This document shows, piece after piece, positions 7,844-15,958 of a DNA stretch of 38,178 bases. Position numbers and translations under genes: made by a program. Numbering within the stretch: position 1 is the stretch's first letter; every line of letters begins with the position of its first letter. Source of the DNA: Alkalibacterium indicireducens (lineage in GTDB: Bacteria; Bacillota; Bacilli; Lactobacillales; Carnobacteriaceae_A); the NCBI RefSeq assembly GCF_039522005.1, contig NZ_BAAADA010000182.1, forward strand, positions 1 through 38,178, in the 5' to 3' direction. The notes under the pieces were generated by a model. It was not told the DNA's origin, did no database searches, and was given only the letters and a program-made list of their open reading frames with translations.

Positions 7844-8830
7844 ATGAACGAAGAAGAACAGGAAATCGAACGATTGAAAGAAGAACTGGCGACCGTCAGA
7901 AGATTAAATCGAGAGTTGCTTGATCAGCAGGAACAGCAGGATTCGCTCGAATTTGCATGGACAGGCAATTTGGGACACTGGTTCTGGGACTTTCCGGCTA
8001 ATAAAGTCACTTTCAACCCGAAAAAAGCTACAGCGCTGGGATACACGAAGGAAGAACTTCCCGACTATGTGGATTTTCAGTTCTTTACTGAGCGTCTCCA
8101 CCCGGATGACTATGAACGTGTTATGGATGAAATGAGAGATCATCTTGCTGGTAAAATACCCGTATGGGAAGTCAGATATCGGATCAGGACAAAAGATGGA
8201 AGCTATAAAACGTATTATGACCGGGGTAAAGTTACTCAGCGGTCAGAAGACGGGAGTCCTCTTTTCCTCTCAGGAATCGTTTTTGATGTTTCTGACTATG
8301 CAGAGGAAAAAGAAGAGCTGTTGAGAAAAAACAAAGAGTGGGAACTTCAGTCTAAACGGGACGTGATGACAGGGCTGTATAACCGGTCTAATATCCTTGT
8401 CAAGCTGGGCAGTCTCATATCAAAAACAAGCAAGAATAAGCTGGAAACCTTATCTATGATAGTTTTTGACATAGATAATCTTCAAAAACACAATTCTCTT
8501 TATGGTCCTCTTTTCGGGGATGAACTGATTAAGAAAGCTGCAGTGATTATACAGGAAAAACTTCAGGAAGGTCATCTGGCGGGAACTTTTGAGGGTGGCA
8601 AATTCCTTCTCGTTCTTCCAGGTACAAATTTGAGAGAAGCGAGAGATTTAGCTGAGTCGATTCGCCTTTCTTTTCATGGGAATGACTTTACTGAACCGGC
8701 TGAAGTGACCAGCAGTGCAGGAATTGCTGAATTTCGTCCGTCGGAAACAGTTAGTCAATTCTTTAACCGTGCGGACCGTCTGCTTTATAAAGTCAAACAA
8801 AATGGTAAAAATCAGGTAGCTATAGACTAA
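7844..8830 (+). CDS. PAS-GGDEF protein with a degenerate GGDEF site
   Basis: 328-residue soluble protein: a short coiled coil (1-35), a PAS/PAC sensor domain (about 36-152, with W-F-W-D-F and ALGYTKEEL), and a GGDEF domain (about 168-328). The domain opens with the canonical DVMTGLYNR (173-181) and keeps D209 of the metal-binding DID motif and N217, but the signature loop reads E-G-G-K-F at 250-254 where an active cyclase has G-G-D/E-E-F, so the catalytic Glu is Lys. The protein is therefore probably not an active diguanylate cyclase; it may be a GTP or ligand sensor or a scaffold. The C-terminal SAGIAEF and ADRLLYKVKQNGKN segments are normal. AAAGGAGAC precedes the ATG. No transmembrane segment is seen. 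Confidence 0.88.
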   Translation: MNEEEQEIERLKEELATVRRLNRELLDQQEQQDSLEFAWTGNLGHWFWDFPANKVTFNPKKATALGYTKEELPDYVDFQFFTERLHPDDYERVMDEMRDHLAGKIPVWEVRYRIRTKDGSYKTYYDRGKVTQRSEDGSPLFLSGIVFDVSDYAEEKEELLRKNKEWELQSKRDVMTGLYNRSNILVKLGSLISKTSKNKLETLSMIVFDIDNLQKHNSLYGPLFGDELIKKAAVIIQEKLQEGHLAGTFEGGKFLLVLPGTNLREARDLAESIRLSFHGNDFTEPAEVTSSAGIAEFRPSETVSQFFNRADRLLYKVKQNGKNQVAID

Positions 8831-8910
8831 CTAAATGCTCTGAATGTTACCTGCTTCTGACTATGTATCTTCAGCTTTACTTTTTTTAACAAGAATGGAT
8901 GAACATTTAA

Positions 8911-9648
8911 ATGCAGAATAAGATAACGATTCTTGGTATTCCTTTTGACAATATGACACGAAAAGAATTTCTGGAAAGACTGTATGAACGTATGAACAGA
9001 AAAGAAAAGACTTTTCTTGTGACTGCTAATCCTGAAATTGTCATGTATGCTCATGACAATCCGGACTATTATAAACTGTTGATGGAGGCTGATTTTATTG
9101 CACCGGACGGAATCGGGATAGTTCAGGCCTCCAGAAAACTTCAGACCCCAATCAAGGAGAGAGTTCCTGGATTCGAATTGATGCTGGGCCTTCTTGAGCT
9201 AGCAAGCCTGAGCAATAAACGGGTGTATTTTATCGGCGCCAAAGAAGACATCATTAATCTGACTGTCAGTAATGTCAGTGAGAAATGGCCAGATCTTGAA
9301 ATCGCCGGATACCATCACGGCTACTTCAATCACGAAGACCCTCAGATGATTGAGAAGGTCAAAGCCACTCGACCTGATATTGTTCTGGTAGCTTTCGGTT
9401 TTCCCAGACAGGAGAAATGGATTAAGTCTTATCTGGCAGCGGCTGATTATGGGATTGCGGTCGGAGTAGGCGGAAGCTTTGATGTCCTCTCGGGTAAAAC
9501 CAAACGTGCCCCGTACTTAGTTCAACGGTTCCATATCGAATGGCTTTACCGACTCGCCAAGCAGCCGTCAAGATACAAGCGCATGCTTGCCCTGCCTTAT
9601 TTCATAAGGGAAGTTTACAGACAGAACAAGAAGGAAGAAACGATATGA
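8911..9648 (+). CDS. tagA: WecG/TagA/CpsF family glycosyltransferase (GT26)
   Basis: 245 residues. Family enzymes transfer N-acetylmannosamine (or a related sugar) to undecaprenyl-diphospho-GlcNAc, the second step of wall teichoic acid linkage-unit synthesis, working at the inner membrane face. Visible: ILGIPFD start, VTANPEIV with T38 and N40, APDGIGIV with D66 (the catalytic-type Asp), YFIGAKED, FGFPRQEKWI and GVGGSFDVLSGKTKRAP, ending in a basic tail typical for membrane association. The ribosome site (GGATG) is weak. The stop overlaps the next gene as ATGA. TagO, which makes the acceptor, is encoded at 17167. The exact sugar cannot be read from the sequence. Confidence 0.88.
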   Translation: MQNKITILGIPFDNMTRKEFLERLYERMNRKEKTFLVTANPEIVMYAHDNPDYYKLLMEADFIAPDGIGIVQASRKLQTPIKERVPGFELMLGLLELASLSNKRVYFIGAKEDIINLTVSNVSEKWPDLEIAGYHHGYFNHEDPQMIEKVKATRPDIVLVAFGFPRQEKWIKSYLAAADYGIAVGVGGSFDVLSGKTKRAPYLVQRFHIEWLYRLAKQPSRYKRMLALPYFIREVYRQNKKEETI

Positions 9649-10736
9649 AAACAGCCCATATCAACGCAGGAAACGAGTTTGGTGGTGGACTGGTCCATAT
9701 CGTTTCTTTACTCTGTGCACTTGAGGAGACAGGTGAGTCAGCTGAACTGCTCGTTTTGGAAGAGGGGCCGGTTGCTCAGGCAGCTAGGCAAAGGGGGCTG
9801 AAAGTCACAGTATTTGAGCAGAAGAGCAGATATGATCTTCGTGTACTGATACACCTGTTAAAGTACATTAACAGTCAGGAGTTTGATATTGTCCATTCAC
9901 ACGGCCCTCGCGCCAATCTCTTTATTCGACTTCTAAGCCCCTTTATAAAAGCCAAATGGGTGACAACGATTCACAGCAATCCTCTACTCGATTTTGAAAA
10001 GAAAAATTTAAAATGGAAAGTATTCGAAAAAATAAATACGACCTGTCTGACTGGAGCAAATGGAGTTATTGCAGTTTCCAAGGAAATTAAAGACATTATT
10101 ATCGATTTAGGTGTTCAGACAGATAGGATAAGAGTTATTAATAATGGTATCGACTTTGCTGCACCTAAGCCCATCGATTCATCAGATAGAATTACAGATG
10201 TATTCTCAATTATCACAATTGGAAGATTGCATCCTATTAAAAATCATGACCTTCTATTTGATGCTTTATCAGATATGAAAGAGTTTGAATGCCAGGTTCA
10301 TATTTGTGGAGAAGGGGAAGAATATGAGCGGTTAAAGGTACGAGCAGAGAAGCATGAAGGACTTGCTAAGTTTTATTTCAATGGATGGCTAGGTTCTGAC
10401 GAGCTAAAAACCTTAATTAGGCGCAGTGATCTTCTAGTCCATCCCTCTAGGAGTGAAAGTTTTCCCCTCGTTTTGCTTGAAGCAGCTGAACAAGAGGTTG
10501 CTGTAATTGCTACTGATGTAGGGGATGTAAACAATCTTCTGAACACTCCAGATATTGGCTGGTTGATTAAGAACGAAAGCCGAGAAGAGTTGAAATCAGC
10601 TTTGATCTCCGCTCAAAAAGAATGGCAACAGGGAAGTTTGCAGATGAAAGGCAGACAATTGAGAAAAGCAGCATTAAAGTTCTCCTTAAGTGAACAGTCT
10701 AACCAGGTAATCGCATTTTATAATAGTATAATCTAA
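9645..10736 (+). CDS. GT4-type glycosyltransferase (GT-B fold)
   Basis: 363 residues from the ATG at 9645, which overlaps the tagA stop (ATGA) and has AAGGAAG at 9631-9637; the open frame upstream of this is tagA shadow. N-terminal donor/acceptor domain contains FGGGLVHIVSLL and DIVHSHGPRAN; the C-terminal nucleotide-sugar domain has ITIGRLHPIKNHDLL and the EX7E motif E-S-F-P-L-V-L-L-E, followed by VGDVNNLL. This is a retaining GT4 enzyme acting in the cytoplasm or at the membrane. Tight coupling to tagA suggests that it adds the next sugar on the same undecaprenyl-linked wall polymer (inference). Its second half is visibly more AT-rich than tagA. Confidence 0.85.
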   Translation: MKTAHINAGNEFGGGLVHIVSLLCALEETGESAELLVLEEGPVAQAARQRGLKVTVFEQKSRYDLRVLIHLLKYINSQEFDIVHSHGPRANLFIRLLSPFIKAKWVTTIHSNPLLDFEKKNLKWKVFEKINTTCLTGANGVIAVSKEIKDIIIDLGVQTDRIRVINNGIDFAAPKPIDSSDRITDVFSIITIGRLHPIKNHDLLFDALSDMKEFECQVHICGEGEEYERLKVRAEKHEGLAKFYFNGWLGSDELKTLIRRSDLLVHPSRSESFPLVLLEAAEQEVAVIATDVGDVNNLLNTPDIGWLIKNESREELKSALISAQKEWQQGSLQMKGRQLRKAALKFSLSEQSNQVIAFYNSII

Positions 10737-10738
10737 AA

Positions 10739-10773
10739 TCAGAGACCTGCATCAACAGGTAGCTGGTTTTTTT
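10739..10773 (+). terminator. Terminator after the tagA/GT4 pair
   Basis: Stem TCAG-AG-ACCTG / CAGGT-AG-CTGG around loop CATCAA, with a symmetric AG/AG internal loop, followed by seven T. Confidence 0.8.
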
Positions 10774-10826
10774 GTTTCAAAAAACTAGTCATTCCAGACA
10801 GACGAGGCGCAGGTCAGTCAGAATTA

Positions 10827-10835
10827 TGGTATACT
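10827..10835 (+). promoter_or_regulatory. Extended -10 promoter candidate for pncB-nadE
   Basis: TGGTATACT is a TGn-extended -10 box 38 bases upstream of the pncB ATG. No convincing -35 hexamer is seen. Confidence 0.4.
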
Positions 10836-10873
10836 TGCATACAGAGAAGTGCCCGTTTTAAGGAGGAAAAAGA

Positions 10874-12358
10874 ATGTATCAAACTTATGCAGATGACAGT
10901 ATGGCATTGCATACCGATTTTTATGAACTCAATATGATATATACACATTGGAAGAAAGCCAACCATACAAAAAAAGCAGTATTTGAAGTCTATTACCGAT
11001 CCAACCCATTCGGCATGGGGTATACGATTTTCGCCGGACTTGAACGCGTCGTCGACTATATTACTAACATAAAGTTCTCAGAGTCAGATATTGCGTACTT
11101 GCGAGAAATTAAAACATTTCCTGAAGACTTTCTGGACTATCTTAAAGAGTGGCGTTTTAAAGGAACGATCCGCTCTTTTAAGGAAGGCGAGGTTGCTTTT
11201 GCCAACGAACCACTCATTCAAGTGGAAGGGCCGCTGGCTGACTGTCAGCTGATTGAGACCGCTCTATTGAATATTGTCAATTTCCAGACTCTGATCGCGA
11301 CTAAAGCATCGCAGATCAAAAGTGCTGCCGGAAATGATCCGGTCCTTGAGTTTGGAGCTAGACGAGCTCAGGAATTTGATGCAGCGTTATGGGGAGCACG
11401 TGCAACTTATATAGGAGGCTGTGATTCGACAAGTAATACAAGAGCCGCAAAAGTATTCGGTATTCCGGCTGCGGGAACCCATGCTCATGCACTCGTGCAG
11501 GCTTATAGAGATGAATACCAGGCATTTAAGGCGTACGCCGAAACACACAAAGATTGTGTGTTCCTTGTTGACACGTATCATACCCTGGATTCTGGTGTCC
11601 CTAATGCAATTCGAGTGGCCAATGAAATGGGCGACAAGATTAACTTCCAGGGTGTAAGACTGGATTCAGGAGATTTATCCTATTTATCCAAGCGAGTTAG
11701 ACAGCAGCTGGACGAAGCTGGCTATCCAGATGCCAAAATTTTTGTATCTAACGATCTGAATGCTGAGACCATCCTAAACCTTAAGATGCAGGGAGCAAAA
11801 ATTGATGTCTGGGGAGTCGGGACTAAGATGATAACAGCCTATGATCAGCCAGCTTTAGGAGCAGTCTATAAAATCGTGTCGGTCGAAGGAAACGATAGAG
11901 AGATGCACCACACACTTAAGCTGACAGCAAATGCTGCTAAGATTTCTACTCCAGGCAAAAAGCAGGTCTGGCGCATTCGTTCAAAGAACAATGTGAAGCC
12001 TGAAGGGGATTATATTGCACTGGATGGGGAACGTCCGGATCAGCAGGATGAATTGTACATGTTCCATCCTCAGTACACATACATCAACAAAACGGTAAAA
12101 GATTTTACTGCGCGTCCTCTTCTGCAGGATATCATTGTAGACGGTGAACTGGTGTATGACATGCCTGAACTTGAAGAAATCAAAAGATATGCTGAAGAAA
12201 GCCTGTCGGAACAATGGGAAGAGAATAAGCGCCTTCTGAATCCAGAACCGTATCCAGTCGACTTGTCCCAGGAGCTATATGATGCGAAAGTTGAAACGAT
12301 CAAGCTGTTCAAGGAGATTGCGAAATCTACACATTCAGAAAATGACGCCTTGTTTTAA
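10874..12358 (+). CDS. pncB: Nicotinate phosphoribosyltransferase
   Basis: 494-residue enzyme joining nicotinate and PRPP to nicotinate mononucleotide with ATP use, the entry of the Preiss-Handler NAD salvage route. Features: LHTDFYELNM (12-21), FEVYYRSNPF (37-46), EFGARRAQ, YIGGCDSTSNTRAAK and GTHAHALVQAY (201-211), where H205 aligns with the autophosphorylated His of the family; later GVRLDSGDL, FVSNDLN and GVGTKMI. The start is well supported by AAGGAGG. nadE follows 41 bases downstream. Confidence 0.95.
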   Translation: MYQTYADDSMALHTDFYELNMIYTHWKKANHTKKAVFEVYYRSNPFGMGYTIFAGLERVVDYITNIKFSESDIAYLREIKTFPEDFLDYLKEWRFKGTIRSFKEGEVAFANEPLIQVEGPLADCQLIETALLNIVNFQTLIATKASQIKSAAGNDPVLEFGARRAQEFDAALWGARATYIGGCDSTSNTRAAKVFGIPAAGTHAHALVQAYRDEYQAFKAYAETHKDCVFLVDTYHTLDSGVPNAIRVANEMGDKINFQGVRLDSGDLSYLSKRVRQQLDEAGYPDAKIFVSNDLNAETILNLKMQGAKIDVWGVGTKMITAYDQPALGAVYKIVSVEGNDREMHHTLKLTANAAKISTPGKKQVWRIRSKNNVKPEGDYIALDGERPDQQDELYMFHPQYTYINKTVKDFTARPLLQDIIVDGELVYDMPELEEIKRYAEESLSEQWEENKRLLNPEPYPVDLSQELYDAKVETIKLFKEIAKSTHSENDALF

Positions 12359-12399
12359 ATCGATTCATATGTAAAAATCAAACCGAAGGAGCGATTGTT

Positions 12400-13230
12400 A
12401 TGATGTCAGATTTACAGAAACTGATTGTAGAGGAAATGCAGGTACAGTCTGAAATCGATCCTAAAGAAGAAATAAGAAAATCGATCGATCTTATGAAAGA
12501 TTACTTTAAAAAGCACAGCTTTTTGAAGACACTCGTCCTGGGTTTATCAGGAGGACAGGATTCCACTCTATTAGGGAAACTTGCCCAGTTGACTGTGGAA
12601 GAGTTAAGGAAAGAGACGGGCAGAGAAGACTATGCTTTCATCGCTGTGCGGCTGCCATATGGTGAGCAGGCAGATGAAGCAGATGCCATGGATGCTATCG
12701 AATGGATTCAGCCTGACAAAGTATTCAAAGTCAATATCAAGGGATCTGTAGATGCACTGGAAAAAAGTCTGGAATCGAATGATTTTGAAATCAGTGATTT
12801 CAATAAAGGAAATATTAAAGCTCGCGCACGAATGATCGCTCAGTACGGCATTGCTGGAGATACTGACGGCGTAGTACTGGGTACGGATCATCCGGCTGAA
12901 GCAGTGACAGGATTCTTTACCAAATACGGAGATGGCGGTACGGATCTTAATCCTCTGTTCCGACTGAACAAGGAGCAGGGAAAACAGCTTCTTAGAGAAC
13001 TTGATGCACCTAAGCATCTGGTAGAGAAGACACCAACAGCTGACCTTGAAAGCGACAAGCCTGGTCTAGCTGACGAAGAGGCTCTTGGGGTCACTTATGA
13101 TGAGATCGACCGATACCTGATCGGCGAAGAAGTGTCTAAAGAAGCTGCTGAAACAATTGAAGACTGGTATCTCAAAACCCAGCATAAACGTCATCTACCT
13201 ATAACCATATTTGATGAGTTCTGGAAGTAA
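12400..13230 (+). CDS. nadE: NAD synthetase, ammonia-dependent
   Basis: 276 residues; amidates deamido-NAD with ATP and ammonia to give NAD, the last step of the route begun by PncB. The N-type ATP pyrophosphatase loop SGGQDS is at 50-55; VRLPYGEQADE, KARARMIAQYGIA, GTDHPAEAVTGFFTKYGDGG and TPTADLE match the NadE family. No glutaminase domain is present, so ammonia is used directly. Two in-frame ATGs (12400, 12403) follow AAGGAG; I kept the first. nadD, needed between PncB and NadE, is not in the window. Confidence 0.95.
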   Translation: MMSDLQKLIVEEMQVQSEIDPKEEIRKSIDLMKDYFKKHSFLKTLVLGLSGGQDSTLLGKLAQLTVEELRKETGREDYAFIAVRLPYGEQADEADAMDAIEWIQPDKVFKVNIKGSVDALEKSLESNDFEISDFNKGNIKARARMIAQYGIAGDTDGVVLGTDHPAEAVTGFFTKYGDGGTDLNPLFRLNKEQGKQLLRELDAPKHLVEKTPTADLESDKPGLADEEALGVTYDEIDRYLIGEEVSKEAAETIEDWYLKTQHKRHLPITIFDEFWK

Positions 13231-13254
13231 GATCAACCGGACATTGATTATGAT

Positions 13255-13284
13255 AAAACCCTTTGCTTACCGGTGAAGGGTTTT
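13255..13284 (+). terminator. Terminator after nadE
   Basis: Perfect 9-bp stem AAAACCCTT / AAGGGTTTT with a 12-base loop. The T run is only the four T of the stem. It overlaps the predicted nagA promoter. Confidence 0.6.
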
Positions 13285-13291
13285 ATATACA
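13263..13291 (+). promoter_or_regulatory. Promoter candidate for nagA-nagB-nagR
   Basis: TTGCTT (13263-13268), exactly 17 bases, TATACA (13286-13291). The -35 and spacer lie inside the nadE terminator hairpin. Predicted transcript start is about 15 bases before the nagA ATG. I see no clear NagR-type operator (TGGTCTAGACCA-like) here. Confidence 0.5.
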
Positions 13292-13312
13292 TAAAATATA
13301 GGGAGGATTGTC

Positions 13313-14449
13313 ATGGCAAAAGTAATGATAAACGCCTGTATTTATACTGGCGAAGGAAAAATCGACAACGGCTATATCCGCTTCACAGAGGAAATCACTG
13401 GTGTAGGTAAAATGGAAGCCTTTGAAGAAGAAGAAACGGATGAAGTACAGGATCTTGATGGAAAAATGATCATCCCAGGCTTTATAGACGTCCATAGTCA
13501 TGGCGGATATGGAGTGGATGTGATGGATGCAGACGCTGACAAGATAGGTGAAATGGTCAATAAAATGCTTGAAGAGGGAATCACTTCTTACTTTGCAACA
13601 ACGATCACTCAATCCGATGAGCAGATCGAAGCTGCTGTCAAAGCTGTAAAAGAGGCTGCTGAAAGCAATTCAGTCATCCAGGGTATTCATATTGAAGGAC
13701 CATTCATATCAAAAGACTTTAAAGGAGCTCAACCGGAGGCTTTTATTCGACCAGCTCAACTTGATACGCTTAAAAAGTGGCAGGAAGAAAGCGGTGGGCT
13801 GATCAAACTGATCACTTATGCACCGGAGACTGGAGACATAGAGGAATTTGAAGAGTACTGTTCTGAAAATGGGATCGTTCTTTCAGCTGGACATTCAGGC
13901 GCTTCATACGAGGAACTGAAGGCATCTAAAGCCACACACATCACCCATCTCTTTAATGGTCAGAAAGGTCTGCATCATCGTGAGATTGGTGTCAGCGGCT
14001 ATGGTCTACTTGAAAAAGAAGTGATGGTAGAGATGATTGTGGACGGCTATCACATCTCAGAGCCGATGGTCAGACTTGCTTACCAGACTAAAGGAGCGGA
14101 CGGCATTCAGCTCATTACAGATTCTATGCGTGCGAAGGGCTTACCTGATGGAGAAAGTGAGCTGGGCGGACAAACTGTTACAGTTAAAGACAAGCAGGCG
14201 CGGCTTGAAAATGGGTCGCTCGCAGGCAGCGTCCTGACCTTCATTGATGCGTTCAGAAACATGATTGACTATACAGGCTGCTCTATAGAAGAAGCTGTTA
14301 AAATGAGTGCATTCAATCAAGCTAAAGAGTTTGGACTCAATAAGAAAGGTCAGCTGAAGCCAAGCTGTGATGCAGACCTGCTCATCATGGATGAAAATTT
14401 AACTATTTTATCTACTATCTCAGGAGGGAAGATACATGAAATCAACTAA
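13313..14449 (+). CDS. nagA: N-acetylglucosamine-6-phosphate deacetylase
   Basis: 378-residue amidohydrolase that removes acetate from GlcNAc-6-phosphate in amino-sugar catabolism and cell-wall recycling. Metal and active-site segments: FIDVHSHGGYG (H61, H63), HIEGPF, SAGHSGAS, THLFNGQKGLHHREIG, and TDSMRAKG carrying the catalytic Asp. GGGAGG precedes the ATG. nagB starts 14 bases before its end, with its ribosome site (GGAGGG) inside nagA. Confidence 0.95.
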   Translation: MAKVMINACIYTGEGKIDNGYIRFTEEITGVGKMEAFEEEETDEVQDLDGKMIIPGFIDVHSHGGYGVDVMDADADKIGEMVNKMLEEGITSYFATTITQSDEQIEAAVKAVKEAAESNSVIQGIHIEGPFISKDFKGAQPEAFIRPAQLDTLKKWQEESGGLIKLITYAPETGDIEEFEEYCSENGIVLSAGHSGASYEELKASKATHITHLFNGQKGLHHREIGVSGYGLLEKEVMVEMIVDGYHISEPMVRLAYQTKGADGIQLITDSMRAKGLPDGESELGGQTVTVKDKQARLENGSLAGSVLTFIDAFRNMIDYTGCSIEEAVKMSAFNQAKEFGLNKKGQLKPSCDADLLIMDENLTILSTISGGKIHEIN

Positions 14450-15155
14450 TAGCACTATCAAAATTATAAAAGTAAAAGATAGAAACGAAGGAGGGAAAAA
14501 GGCGTTTGAATTGATCAAAGAAGCGATTCAAAGTGGAGCGGAAGTGTTTGGACTTGCAACAGGAAGCACTCCTGAAACACTTTATAGAGAATTAAGAGAA
14601 AGTGATCTGGATTTTTCAGATAAGACAGCCATCAATCTGGACGAATATATTGGTTTATCAAAAGATCACCCTCAGAGTTACCATACTTTTATGAAAAAAC
14701 AGTTATTCGATTATAAGCCATTCAAGCAGACATTTATACCGGATGGACTTGGAGATGAAAACACAGAGCCGGAAAAGTACGATAAAATAGTTGATGCTCA
14801 TCCGATCGATGTTCAGATACTCGGGATCGGAACAAATGCACATATCGGATTCAATGAACCGGGAACACCATTTGATAGTAAGACGCACAAAGTTACTCTG
14901 ACACAGGAAACAATCGATGCTAACAAACGCTATTTCGATTCCGAAGAAGATGTACCAAGACATGCTTTCTCTATGGGGATTAAATCTATTATGTCTGCTA
15001 AGAAGATTATATTAATGGCATATGGTGAGAACAAGGCGGAAGCGATAGCGAGAACCGTCCACGGACCTGTAACAGAAGAAGTTCCTTCGAGTATTCTTCA
15101 GACACATCCTGATGTCGTTATCATAGTAGATGAGGAAGCTGCCAGTCAGCTGTAA
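14436..15155 (+). CDS. nagB: Glucosamine-6-phosphate deaminase
   Basis: 239 residues; converts glucosamine-6-phosphate into fructose-6-phosphate and ammonia. Shows LATGSTPETLY (40-50), NLDEYIGL with catalytic D69, GIGTNAHIGFNEPG (family usually NGH; Ala here is a mild change) and the HAFSMGIKSIM segment. Length fits the short Gram-positive NagB without the allosteric extension of the E. coli enzyme. Overlaps nagA by 14 bases. Confidence 0.95.
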   Translation: MKSTNSTIKIIKVKDRNEGGKKAFELIKEAIQSGAEVFGLATGSTPETLYRELRESDLDFSDKTAINLDEYIGLSKDHPQSYHTFMKKQLFDYKPFKQTFIPDGLGDENTEPEKYDKIVDAHPIDVQILGIGTNAHIGFNEPGTPFDSKTHKVTLTQETIDANKRYFDSEEDVPRHAFSMGIKSIMSAKKIILMAYGENKAEAIARTVHGPVTEEVPSSILQTHPDVVIIVDEEAASQL

Positions 15156-15184
15156 TATCGTCTCTTTTTTAGAAAGGAATGCAA

Positions 15185-15895
15185 ATGACTAACAGAATTC
15201 CTGTATATATTGAAATGCACAATAAAATGAGACAAATGATTGTTTCAAATGAATGGAAAAAAGGGCAGAAGATACCCTCAGAAAGAGCGCTTGCTGAAAC
15301 CTTTGGTGTAAGTAGAATGACAGCAAGACAAGCAGTGAGTTCGCTGGTAGAAGAAGGGCTGCTTGAAAGACGAAGGGGTGCCGGTACATTTGTGGCTTCT
15401 GATAAAGTCCGGGAAAAACTGAGCGGCATACCAAGTTTTACAGAAACCATAGAACAGCTCGGAAAACAGCCATCGAGCACATTGGTGTCTTATTACTCAA
15501 AGCGGGCCAGTGAAAGTGAAGCTGAAAAACTTCAGCTCGGTCGGGGAGAAGCAGTTCGGGTCATGGAGAGGATTCGTTATGCAGACGGGGAACCGATCTG
15601 CTTTGAGGTGGCCACTCTTCCTCAGCGGATCGTCGAGAAATTCAGTAAAGAACAGCTGACTCGTCATCTATACCGCACACTATCAGAAGAGGGGTTTGAA
15701 GTAGCTAGAGCGGAACAGACTATCTCGGCGACATGGGCCTCTGAAAAGGTAGCAGACCTGCTTCATATTAAGAGGGAAGCCCCTATCCTGAGACTTAGAC
15801 AGGTCAGTTACACACAAAATAATGAACCTTTTGAATATGTACGTGCCCAGTACGTAGGGGCAAGATATGAGTTCTTTCTGGAGGCAACGAAATAA
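15185..15895 (+). CDS. nagR: GntR/HutC-family regulator, probable NagR
   Basis: 236 residues: an N-terminal GntR winged helix (about 1-70, with KIPSERALAETFGVSRMTARQAV) and a C-terminal UTRA ligand-binding domain. In the Bacillus NagR (YvoA) arrangement such a protein represses nagAB and is released by amino-sugar phosphates; the nagA-nagB-regulator order here supports the same role. I chose the ATG at 15185 because AAAGGA (15173-15178) is 6 bases before it, whereas the ATG at 15179 directly abuts that site. The gene ends in a strong bidirectional terminator. Confidence 0.88.
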   Translation: MTNRIPVYIEMHNKMRQMIVSNEWKKGQKIPSERALAETFGVSRMTARQAVSSLVEEGLLERRRGAGTFVASDKVREKLSGIPSFTETIEQLGKQPSSTLVSYYSKRASESEAEKLQLGRGEAVRVMERIRYADGEPICFEVATLPQRIVEKFSKEQLTRHLYRTLSEEGFEVARAEQTISATWASEKVADLLHIKREAPILRLRQVSYTQNNEPFEYVRAQYVGARYEFFLEATK

Positions 15896-15939
15896 AAAGT
15901 GAAGACAGACCCGGTACAAGGGGGCTGTCTTCACTTTTT
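15894..15939. terminator. Bidirectional terminator between nagR and an LCP gene
   Basis: Perfect 15-bp stem, AAAAAGTGAAGACAG (15894-15908) with CTGTCTTCACTTTTT (15925-15939). T runs follow in both directions. It serves the convergent nagR and LCP genes. Confidence 0.9.
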
Positions 15940-15958
15940 CTATATATCGGGTAATGGA

